DNA of 6,215 nt from positions 1 to 6,215 of the forward strand of contig DQOE01000312.1 of NCBI GenBank assembly GCA_015658765.1, read 5' to 3'. The position numbers and the translations under genes are program-made. The DNA comes from Verrucomicrobiota bacterium. GTDB lineage: Bacteria; Verrucomicrobiota; Verrucomicrobiia; Limisphaerales; UBA1096. The notes under the pieces were generated by a model. The model had not been told where the DNA came from. It did not search any database and was given only the letters and a program-made list of their open reading frames with translations. Positions 1 to 5,493 of this stretch are shown in pieces (within the stretch, counting starts at the first letter, position 1; each line of letters starts with the position of its first letter).

Positions 1-1326
1 GCGGCCGCGCTCGAGCAGCACGACGCCGACGTGACCGCCGTCGGCACGCTCGACGAGGCGCGCCGCATGATCCAGTCGCTGCCGTTCGACTTCGCGCTGC
101 TCGACGTCAACCTGCCGGACGGCCTCGGCACCGACCTGTTGAGCGAGAACGTTTTTTCGCCCAACACCGCCGTCGTCGTCTGCACCGCCGAGGGCGGCGT
201 GCAGGGCGCGGTCGAGGCAATCAAGAACGGCGCGCAGGATTACCTCCTCAAACCGGTCGATCCCGCCGTGTTGCCGCTCGTACTGCACCGCGCCAGAGCC
301 AGCCGCCAAACCGCCCGCCTCGCCGAGCACGAGCGCCACGACCCCGCCGTCACCGGCGACCGCCTGTTTTTCGGCGACGCGCTTGGCCCGTTCCGCCAGC
401 AACTCGACAAGATCATCGCCGCGGACGAGCGGCTTGGCCGCGATCTCCCGCCGGTGTTGCTCGAGGGCGAAACCGGCACCGGCAAGACCAGCATCGCCCG
501 CTGGCTGCATCACCACGGCCCGCGCGCCGCCGGGCCGCTCGTCGAGGTCAACTGCCCCGCGCTGCCGGAGAGCCTCGCCGAGTCGGAGCTGTTCGGGCAC
601 GAGCGCGGCGCGTTCACCGACGCCAAGACGGCGCGCATGGGCCTCTTCGAGGCGGCCAAGGACGGCACGCTGTTTCTCGACGAACTCGCCAGCCTCCCGC
701 TTGGCCTGCAGGCCAAGGTGCTCAAGGCGATCGAGGACAAACGCATCCGGCGGCTCGGCGGCAACAGGGAAATCGACGTCGATGTCCGCATCATCGCCGC
801 GAGCAACCGCGACCTTGGCCAAGCGGTCGCCGACGGCCAGTTCCGCGACGACCTGCTCCATCGGCTGAGCTTGTTCCGCCTCGTCATCCCGCCGCTGCGC
901 GAGCGCGGACAGGATATTTTGAAGCTGGCCGAGCAACTGCTCGCGCAGCTATCCCGCCGCCACCGGGTCGCCGCCAAGCCGATCAGCGCCGGGGGCCGGG
1001 CGCGGCTGCTCAGCCACGCCTGGCCGGGTAACGTCCGCGAACTCAGCCACGAACTCGAGCGAACGATCGTGTTCGAGGAAGGCGACGAGTGGGACTTCGC
1101 CGCGCTCCCCGGCCCGGCGGGAACGGCGGCTAACGAAACGGCGACGAGCGGCGCACTCAATCCGAACTTCGATTTCCCCGGGGAAGGTTTTTCGCTGGAA
1201 GCGACCATCGACGAGTTCATCCGGCGAGCCATCGACCAGGCCGGAGGCAACGTCTCCGCCGCCGCCCGACTCCTCGGCGTCTCCCGCGACTACATCCGCT
1301 ACCGCCAAAAAAACAGGGCCGATTAA
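1..1326 (+). CDS. Sigma-54-dependent response regulator, NtrC family (5' end outside window)
   Basis: The frame is open from base 1, so the true start lies upstream; the GTG at 31 is inside the receiver domain and is not the start. Counting codons from base 1, a CheY-like receiver (about 1-100) keeps the phospho-acceptor Asp35 (LLDVNLPDG), Thr62 and Lys84 (LLKPVD); strand 1 with the acidic pair is missing off the edge. The AAA+ sigma-54 interaction domain (about 120-350) shows Walker A GETGTGKT (156-163), GAFTDA in the sigma-54 contact loop (203-208), Walker B GTLFLDE (222-228) and WPGNVREL (341-348). After a linker comes a C-terminal Fis-type helix-turn-helix (about 405-438, with NVSAAARLLGVSRDYIRYR). 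By family, phosphorylation drives ATP-dependent opening of sigma-54 promoters from upstream sites. The partner kinase and target genes are not visible. The gene converges on ribE. The family call is secure; the specific pathway is unknown. Confidence 0.93.
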   Translation, partial: AAALEQHDADVTAVGTLDEARRMIQSLPFDFALLDVNLPDGLGTDLLSENVFSPNTAVVVCTAEGGVQGAVEAIKNGAQDYLLKPVDPAVLPLVLHRARASRQTARLAEHERHDPAVTGDRLFFGDALGPFRQQLDKIIAADERLGRDLPPVLLEGETGTGKTSIARWLHHHGPRAAGPLVEVNCPALPESLAESELFGHERGAFTDAKTARMGLFEAAKDGTLFLDELASLPLGLQAKVLKAIEDKRIRRLGGNREIDVDVRIIAASNRDLGQAVADGQFRDDLLHRLSLFRLVIPPLRERGQDILKLAEQLLAQLSRRHRVAAKPISAGGRARLLSHAWPGNVRELSHELERTIVFEEGDEWDFAALPGPAGTAANETATSGALNPNFDFPGEGFSLEATIDEFIRRAIDQAGGNVSAAARLLGVSRDYIRYRQKNRAD

Positions 1327-1330
1327 ACCG

Positions 1331-1349
1331 CGGAACAGCTACCGCTCCG
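1331..1349 (-). terminator. Possible hairpin at the end of ribE (weak terminator candidate)
   Basis: Read on the minus strand, an 8-bp stem with a UAG loop (CGGAGCGG-TAG-CTGTTCCG, two G-U pairs) sits exactly over the ribE stop codon. On the plus strand the two wobbles become A-C mismatches, so the fold favours the rib transcript. No U-run follows directly; a run of seven T (minus strand, 1307-1313) lies about 17 bases further on, inside the convergent regulator gene. This is not a canonical intrinsic terminator and may be chance. Confidence 0.25.
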
Positions 1350-1938
1350 GATGGCGTTGCGCGTATTTGCCGAGGAGGTCGGTTTCGAGGTTGACCGTGT
1401 CGCCGACTTTGCGCGTGCGCAGGTTGGTCATCTGTCGCGTGTGCGGGATGATCCACACGGCAAAGCCTCGCTTGCGCAGCTTGGCCACCGTGAGGCTGAT
1501 GCCGTCGATCGCCACCGAGCCTTTCGGCACGAAACCGGTCATCAGCGCCGCCGACGCATCGACGTCGAGCAGCCAGTCGTTGCCCTGCTTTTCCCACTTG
1601 CGAATCTTGCCAACCGCATCGACGTGGCCGGTGACGAAGTGGCCCCCCATCCGCTGGCCAAGCGCCAACGCCCGCTCAAGGTTGACCGCCGAGCCTCGGC
1701 GCAGCGAGCTGAGGTTGGTCACGTCCCACGTCTCACGCAGCAGGTCGAATTGAAATCCGCGCGACTTGCCGCGTTTCGTCACCTTGATGGCGGTGAGGCA
1801 GCAGCCGTTCACGGCGATGCTGTCGCCGGTGTTCGTGCCGCCGAGGCAAACGTCCGCCGAGACCGTCAGCGTCACGGCGTTGGTGCCGTGTTCGATGGCT
1901 TCGATCCTGCCTGTTTCCTCGACGAGTCCGGTGAACAT
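1339..1938 (-). CDS. ribE: Riboflavin synthase, alpha chain
   Basis: This enzyme (199 aa) catalyses dismutation of two 6,7-dimethyl-8-ribityllumazine molecules into riboflavin and the pyrimidinedione precursor, the last step of riboflavin synthesis, in the cytosol. The protein opens with the hallmark MFTGLVEETG and has the family's two tandem lumazine-binding barrels: the first has GDSIAVNGCCLTA (38-50), the second begins at GHFVTGHVD (99-107) and has the paired motif GSVAIDGISLTV (140-151). The C-terminus VNLETDLLGKY is also typical, and about 200 aa is the normal length. Residue C47 matches the active-site-region cysteine of the E. coli enzyme by position in the motif. The ATG at 1938 starts 2 bases after the ribD stop with no clear Shine-Dalgarno sequence, which suggests translational coupling to ribD. 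E. coli calls this gene ribC; ribE follows common usage elsewhere. Confidence 0.97.
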   Translation of the reverse strand: MFTGLVEETGRIEAIEHGTNAVTLTVSADVCLGGTNTGDSIAVNGCCLTAIKVTKRGKSRGFQFDLLRETWDVTNLSSLRRGSAVNLERALALGQRMGGHFVTGHVDAVGKIRKWEKQGNDWLLDVDASAALMTGFVPKGSVAIDGISLTVAKLRKRGFAVWIIPHTRQMTNLRTRKVGDTVNLETDLLGKYAQRHPER

Positions 1939-1940
1939 TT

Positions 1941-3068
1941 TCAGGGCTGCGCGTCGGCGACGCGGGCGGTGAGCATCAGGTCGGGGCCAAGATTTCTCCA
2001 GCGGATTTTTTCGAGCTGCAGCCCCTTGGCCAATGGCAGCCCCTCGCCGGCGACGGCCGTCCGGGCGTCGCGACCGCCGAGAATTTTCGGCGCGTAAAAA
2101 AATGCCACGCGACTGGCCAAGCCAGCCTCGATGAACGCGGCGTTCGTTTCGCCGCCGCCCTCGACAAGCAGATGCGTGCAGTCCTGTCGGCCCAGTTTGC
2201 GGAGCAGCGACTTGAGATTGAAACCCCGCTTGGCCAGGGGACAGGTGATCACGCGGCAACGCTCCTTCAGCTTGGCCAAGCGCCCGGCCGGGGCATCGCG
2301 CGAAACGACGACTGTCGTTTGTTCGGCGAACTCGTCACCCAACACCCACGAGCCAAGCGGCGTGCGCGCTCGCGGATCGAGCACGATGCGCCGCAGGGCC
2401 GGCCCACGCCACTCGGCCTTGGGGCGGCGGACATCGCGCAGCGTCAGGCCCGGGTCGTCGGCGAGGATCGTGTTGACGCCGACGAGAATGGCGTCGGCTT
2501 CGTGCCGAAGTTTCATTCCCTCGCGTCGCGCCTCCGGGCCGGTGATCCATTTCGACTCGCCGCTGGCGGTGGCGATTTTGCCGTCGAGCGTCATCGCCGC
2601 CTTCACCGTCACGAATGGCAGTCCGGCGGTGATCCAGTAGTTAAACGCAACATTGATTTCGGCGGCCTGTTCCGCCAACAAGCCATGCTCAACGGCGATG
2701 CCTTTGCGCTTGAGCCACCGAAAGGCGCGGCCGGCATGTTCGGGATTGGGATCGGTCGCCGCGACGACCACCCGCGAGATGCCGGCCTTGATGATGGCGT
2801 GTGTGCATGGTGGCGTGCGGCCGCTGGTCGAGCACGGCTCGAGTGTGACGTAAAGCGTGGCGCCTTTGGTCGGGTTGCCTTGGCGCTTGGCGTCGGCGAT
2901 CGCCTCGACCTCGGCGTGCGGCAAACCGGCGCGCCGATGCCAACCGCGTCCGATGATATTCCCGCGCTTGGCCAGGACGGCCCCGACGAGAGGGTTGGGC
3001 GACGTCTCGCCCCGCGCCCGCTTGGCCAGGCGCAACGCATCCCGCATCAGTTGTTCATCGCTTGGCAT
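1941..3068 (-). CDS. ribD: Bifunctional riboflavin biosynthesis deaminase/reductase
   Basis: The product (375 aa) is a cytosolic enzyme that deaminates the GTP cyclohydrolase II product diaminohydroxyphosphoribosylaminopyrimidine and then reduces its ribose with NADPH. The N-terminal deaminase domain (about 1-148) has the zinc site HAEVEA (51-56; ligand H51, catalytic E53) and LEPCSTSGRTPPC (76-88; ligands C79 and C88). The C-terminal reductase domain (about 152-375) has VKAAMTLDGKIA (155-166), DAILVGVNTILADDP (192-206) and LLVEGGGE (300-307). Both active sites look intact and the length is normal. The ATG at 3068 is chosen because SDEQLMRDALRLA is the usual RibD opening; upstream codons in frame lie inside pdxH and are not RibD-like. 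The Shine-Dalgarno is weak. It lies 35 bases after pdxH and 2 bases before ribE. The tripeptide LAK occurs five times, partly reflecting the CTTGGCC repeat. Confidence 0.97.
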   Translation of the reverse strand: MPSDEQLMRDALRLAKRARGETSPNPLVGAVLAKRGNIIGRGWHRRAGLPHAEVEAIADAKRQGNPTKGATLYVTLEPCSTSGRTPPCTHAIIKAGISRVVVAATDPNPEHAGRAFRWLKRKGIAVEHGLLAEQAAEINVAFNYWITAGLPFVTVKAAMTLDGKIATASGESKWITGPEARREGMKLRHEADAILVGVNTILADDPGLTLRDVRRPKAEWRGPALRRIVLDPRARTPLGSWVLGDEFAEQTTVVVSRDAPAGRLAKLKERCRVITCPLAKRGFNLKSLLRKLGRQDCTHLLVEGGGETNAAFIEAGLASRVAFFYAPKILGGRDARTAVAGEGLPLAKGLQLEKIRWRNLGPDLMLTARVADAQP

Positions 3069-3103
3069 CGGGGACAATCTCAGACGACTCGGTTGGCGAC
3101 GGA

Positions 3104-3736
3104 TCAAGGATAAAGGATGGATCGTTCCCAGCCGTCGCCGGTCTTTCTGTAAAGCAGCCGCTCGTGCAGACGATCGTCGCCGTGGAGCCAGAATTCGACC
3201 TCGACGGGTTGCAGACGCCAACCGGACCAATGCGGCGGACGGGGCACTTCGCTGCCCTCCGGATACTCGGCCTGCAACTCCGCGAGGCGTTGCTGCAACT
3301 CGGCGCGGGAAACCATCGACGACGATTGCAGCGACGCCCACGCGCCGACGCGGCTGCCGTGATCGCGGCTGGCGAAGTAGGCGTCTGCCTCCGCGTCGCT
3401 GACCGGCGTGACGGGGCCGCTGATGCGGATTTGCCGGCGCAGGTTTTCCCAGTGGAAGCACATCGAGGCATGGGGATTCTCCCTCAGCTCAGCGGCTTTG
3501 AGGCTGTTCAAGTTGGTGTAAAACGCGAAGCCGTTTTCGTCGGCGCCCTTGAGCAGCAGCATGCGCACGCTGGGCTTGCCGCTGGCGTCAGCCGTTGCCA
3601 GGGCAAACGCCGTGGGGTTGATCGGGTCAGTTCGCCCCGCCTCTGCGTACCAGGATTTGAACAGCGGCAACGGCTCTGCCTCGTCGCCGAACGCGTCGCT
3701 CAAGCCGGGCGGGTTGGATTCTTCGTGGGGTGTCAC
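3104..3736 (-). CDS. pdxH: Pyridoxamine/pyridoxine 5'-phosphate oxidase
   Basis: This FMN-dependent oxidase (210 aa) converts pyridoxine or pyridoxamine 5'-phosphate into PLP using oxygen, in the cytosol. Family blocks appear in order: LFKSWYAEA (25-33), FALATAD (44-50), PSVRMLLLKG (55-64, FMN-binding), FYTN (72-75), RRQIRISG (100-107), YFASRDHGSRVGAWASLQSS (120-139) and PPHWSGWRLQPVEVEFW (167-183), then DRLHER (188-193). The length fits the E. coli enzyme (about 218 aa). The C-terminus is SILYP where many homologues end RLAP. The start is GTG at 3736: it overlaps the upstream stop as GTGA, has GAG five bases ahead, and gives a normal N-terminus, while in-frame codons further up lie inside the rhodanese domain. 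The overlap implies coupled translation. Its FMN derives from riboflavin, whose genes follow immediately. Confidence 0.96.
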   Translation of the reverse strand: MTPHEESNPPGLSDAFGDEAEPLPLFKSWYAEAGRTDPINPTAFALATADASGKPSVRMLLLKGADENGFAFYTNLNSLKAAELRENPHASMCFHWENLRRQIRISGPVTPVSDAEADAYFASRDHGSRVGAWASLQSSSMVSRAELQQRLAELQAEYPEGSEVPRPPHWSGWRLQPVEVEFWLHGDDRLHERLLYRKTGDGWERSILYP

Positions 3737-4824
3737 GGTTTCTCGATCGCCTTGCCGGCGGCTTTCCATCCCTTGAAACCGGGGGCGAGATCGACAAGAT
3801 ACTTGAAGCCCATCCCGGTCATTTTTTTGCAGGCGCGCGCACTGCGGACGCCCCCGGCGCAATAGACGAGGTAGAATTTGTCCTTGTCGAGCTTGGCCAC
3901 CTCGTCGGCGAAAGCGGGCGAGAACCAGTCGATCCACCGGGTGCCGGGGAGGTGGCCGGCTTGGTACTCGGGCGTGGTGCGGACGTCGAGCAGCGTGAGT
4001 TTGTCGTCTCGCCACATTTTCTCGAACAGCGCAACGCCGATGCGGAACGGCTCTCCGGCTTCGACGCCGTACTTGGCCGCGATGTCGGCGGCGCTTGGCT
4101 TGGCCTCGACGCCGAGGCACCAGGCGATGGCGTTGGTGACGAGCTTGTGAAAGTTCGGGTTGGCGAAATCATCGGCGTGGCCAAGCGATGTGTAAAAGGT
4201 GCGGTTGCCCTTGTAGCTGTGCGTCCACGCCACCGGCTCGGCGGGATGGCCCGCGACCGCGCCGCTGAGCAGTGGCTTGGCCGCATTGGCCAACGGGGTG
4301 TTTTTGTAAAGCGAACCTCCCATTTTGAATTCGTCCGCGACGCCGCTGAGGATCGGGTGCCCCTTGGTCGCCGGCACGACGGAGGCGTTGCCGGACAAAT
4401 TATTCTTGTGGTGGCCATGGTAATTGCCGCCGAGGACGAGCTTGTCGAACTCGAGCCAGTTTTGGATCGCGTGGCTGGCGGTGCGCAGGCCGATGACCGG
4501 TTTGCCGGACTCGACGTATCGCTTCACTTGGCCAAGCTGTTCGGCAGGGAGCTGCATTCGGCGCGCGAAGACGACCACGAGATCCGCTTGGCCAAGCGCG
4601 TCGAGGCTCGGGAATCGGTGTTCCCCCTCGCGAACAATCGTGGTGCAGCGATAGCCGTGCTGCTGTTCCAGCCGCTTGGCAAACTTGGGCAGCGTGGTCG
4701 CCGAGCCGTAGAGCGACTCGCCGCTGAGCAGGACGATGTGCGGCTTGGTTTCAGCGGCTTGAAGGTAGGCCATGCACAAAAAAAGCCAGGCCGCGATGAA
4801 GGCAAATCGAGTCAGATATTTCAT
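3733..4824 (-). CDS. Secreted ThuA-like domain protein fused to a rhodanese domain
   Basis: This is a 363-aa two-domain protein with an export signal. From ATG 4824, residues 1-23 form a signal peptide: K2 and R6, a hydrophobic core (FAFIAAWLFLCMAY), and probable cleavage near LQAA-ETK; no lipobox is evident. Residues 28-237 resemble the ThuA-like fold (class I glutamine amidotransferase-like): HIVLLSGE, DLVVVFARRMQLP, GKPVIGLRTASHAI, GGNYHGHH and THSYKGNRTFYTSLGH. Residues about 255-360 are a rhodanese domain with LLDVRTTPEYQAGHLPG and catalytic loop YCAGGVRS (C322), so sulfur transfer chemistry is possible. The substrate is unknown; ThuA-like proteins are often linked to sugar metabolism, but nothing here shows that. 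The frame extends to 4923, but only ATG 4824 gives a clean signal peptide. No good Shine-Dalgarno; a U-rich stretch precedes the start. First gene of the operon, overlapping pdxH by 4 bases. Confidence 0.88.
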   Translation of the reverse strand: MKYLTRFAFIAAWLFLCMAYLQAAETKPHIVLLSGESLYGSATTLPKFAKRLEQQHGYRCTTIVREGEHRFPSLDALGQADLVVVFARRMQLPAEQLGQVKRYVESGKPVIGLRTASHAIQNWLEFDKLVLGGNYHGHHKNNLSGNASVVPATKGHPILSGVADEFKMGGSLYKNTPLANAAKPLLSGAVAGHPAEPVAWTHSYKGNRTFYTSLGHADDFANPNFHKLVTNAIAWCLGVEAKPSAADIAAKYGVEAGEPFRIGVALFEKMWRDDKLTLLDVRTTPEYQAGHLPGTRWIDWFSPAFADEVAKLDKDKFYLVYCAGGVRSARACKKMTGMGFKYLVDLAPGFKGWKAAGKAIEKP

Positions 4825-4931
4825 AAGTAAAAAAGAAGATCCCAAATTGGGGCGGTGAAGATTCCCCATGACAGCCAAGGTGTCCAGCCGACAGTGTGAA
4901 AACAGGGTGAACAAGATGTGCAAAAAAACTC

Positions 4932-4937
4932 ATTATA
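4932..4937 (-). promoter_or_regulatory. Candidate -10 element for the leftward ThuA/rhodanese-pdxH-ribD-ribE operon
   Basis: On the minus strand these bases read TATAAT, a perfect sigma-70-type -10 hexamer. The expected -35 position (about 4955-4960) holds no good match to TTGACA, and there is no TG extension. If used, transcription would begin near 4925, giving a leader of about 100 bases before the ATG at 4824. That leader holds no riboswitch I can recognise; in particular I do not see the conserved FMN-element pattern expected ahead of some rib operons. The palindromic NrdR box at 4948-4963 would occupy the -35 region. Confidence 0.4.
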
Positions 4938-4942
4938 CGCTA

Positions 4943-4948
4943 TTGACA
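4943..4948 (+). promoter_or_regulatory. Candidate -35 element for nrdR
   Basis: The hexamer is a perfect TTGACA facing nrdR. The -10 region, 16-18 bases further (about 4965-4972), is poor (CTTTCC/TTTCCT), as would suit a promoter that is weak or regulated. Its last base overlaps the NrdR box, so a bound repressor would block polymerase. The call rests on one hexamer plus position, 59 bases before the nrdR start. Confidence 0.35.
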
Positions 4949-4963
4949 CACAACATGTTGTGT
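4948..4963 (+). promoter_or_regulatory. NrdR box 1 (perfect 16-bp palindrome)
   Basis: ACACAACATGTTGTGT is its own reverse complement over all 16 bases. It matches 14 of 16 positions of the NrdR box consensus as I recall it (acaCwAtATaTwGtgt). It lies 43 bases upstream of the nrdR start codon, directly after the TTGACA hexamer. This is the expected binding site for the gene's own product, which binds DNA in a nucleotide-dependent way. It is also within the leftward promoter candidate. Confidence 0.8.
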
Positions 4964-4978
4964 ACTTTCCTTCGGCGG

Positions 4979-4994
4979 CCACACTCGATTGTGT
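4979..4994 (+). promoter_or_regulatory. NrdR box 2 (degenerate)
   Basis: CCACACTCGATTGTGT matches about 12 of 16 consensus positions, with the right half (ATTGTGT) intact. It begins 31 bases after box 1, leaving a 15-base gap: the tandem arrangement, about three helical turns, reported for NrdR sites in other bacteria. It ends 12 bases before the nrdR ATG, near the predicted transcription start. Alone it would be weak; the spacing is what supports it. Confidence 0.6.
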
Positions 4995-5006
4995 TGGCTT
5001 GAGATT

Positions 5007-5492
5007 ATGCGTTGCCCGAAATGCGGTTGTGTTGATGACAAGGTAATTGATTCTCGGTCATCCAAGGATGGGCTGGCTATTCGCCGCCGCCGCGAATGTC
5101 TCAAGTGCACCCAGCGCTACACCACCTACGAGGAGATCGAGCGCGGCAACCTGATGGTGATCAAGGACGGTGGCGCCCGCGAGCGCTTCTCGCGGGACAA
5201 GCTCGAGTCGGGCATCAGCATCGCCTGCCAAAAACGCCCCGTCAGCGCCGAGGCGATCGAGCAGATGATCCGCGAGGTCGTGGATGAATTGTATGATGAA
5301 TTTGACGGCGAAGTGCCCTCAAAAGCCATCGGCCGCAAGGTGATGGAGAAGCTCAAGCAACTGGACGGCGTCGCTTACGTCCGGTTCGCCAGCGTGTACT
5401 GGCGCTTCGACAGTGCAGCCGAGTTTCTGGAGGCGGTTCAGAAATTCGCCGACCGGGATGATACAACTACGATCAAACTACCTGGTTTTTAG
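5007..5492 (+). CDS. nrdR: Transcriptional repressor NrdR
   Basis: NrdR (161 aa) represses ribonucleotide reductase genes in response to the ATP/dATP balance. The N-terminal zinc ribbon begins MRCPKCG and has four cysteines, C3, C6, C31 and C34, with the typical IRRRRECLKC and RYTTYEEIE. An ATP-cone domain follows (about 49-139), with VIKDGGARERFSRDKLESGI, SKAIGRKVMEKL and VAYVRFASVYWRF. Everything expected is present and the length is typical. The ATG at 5007 is chosen because NrdR proteins start MRCP; an in-frame TTG at 4989 would add six odd residues and lies in box 2. The Shine-Dalgarno is poor. The first 80 or so coding bases are visibly less GC-rich than the rest. No ribonucleotide reductase gene is in the window. 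The boxes upstream point to autoregulation. The next gene starts one base after its stop. Confidence 0.98.
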   Translation: MRCPKCGCVDDKVIDSRSSKDGLAIRRRRECLKCTQRYTTYEEIERGNLMVIKDGGARERFSRDKLESGISIACQKRPVSAEAIEQMIREVVDELYDEFDGEVPSKAIGRKVMEKLKQLDGVAYVRFASVYWRFDSAAEFLEAVQKFADRDDTTTIKLPGF

Positions 5493-5493
5493 G

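Larger units (their letters stand above)
382..4596. repeat. Dispersed palindrome CTTGGCCAAG and its half-forms
   Basis: Four intact 10-base copies lie at 814-823, 2271-2280, 4527-4536 and 4587-4596. Near-complete forms lie at 2025-2033 (CTTGGCCAA) and 4286-4293 (TTGGCCAA). Further CTTGGCC or GGCCAAG heptamers start at 382, 433, 654, 700, 711, 1480, 1656, 1985, 2115, 2229, 2967, 3021, 3892, 4072, 4099, 4179 and 4276. By simple arithmetic a given 10-mer should appear far less than once in a window this size. Copies sit inside genes, in more than one frame: CTT-GGC-CAA (Leu-Gly-Gln) in the regulator and ThuA gene, TTG-GCC-AAG (Leu-Ala-Lys) in ribD. pdxH, nrdR and everything right of 4596 lack the heptamer. 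Function is unknown. Confidence 0.65.

Noticed and set aside
1..15. The first bases look like a cloning polylinker: NotI (GCGGCCGC) then XhoI (CTCGAG), close to a common expression-vector junction.
   Set aside because: One base differs from the vector form, no His-tag codons follow, and the stretch reads in frame straight into a normal receiver domain. Such sites are frequent in GC-rich DNA.
1351..3113. Plus-strand open frames at 1351-2097 and 2172-3113.
   Set aside because: Both are antisense to ribE and ribD, which are unambiguous; their translations look like low-complexity Arg/Ala-rich shadows.
3730..4830. Long open frame of 366 codons on the plus strand.
   Set aside because: It is antisense to the ThuA/rhodanese gene, has no recognisable domain, and the minus strand carries clear motifs and a signal peptide. 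GC-rich DNA creates such shadow frames.
4825..4923. Longer N-terminus for the ThuA/rhodanese protein, starting at ATG 4923 or 4869.
   Set aside because: It would place polar residues before the signal peptide and remove most of the untranslated leader; ATG 4824 gives a standard signal peptide.
4825..4931. Possible FMN riboswitch in the leader of the flavin operon.
   Set aside because: The leader is only about 100 bases and lacks the conserved pattern of the FMN element. The short inverted repeat CCCAAATTGGG at 4841-4851 is too small to support a regulatory RNA.
4989..5006. TTG start for nrdR, adding six residues (MCWLEI).
   Set aside because: NrdR proteins begin MRCP with the first zinc cysteines; the TTG lies within the second NrdR box.
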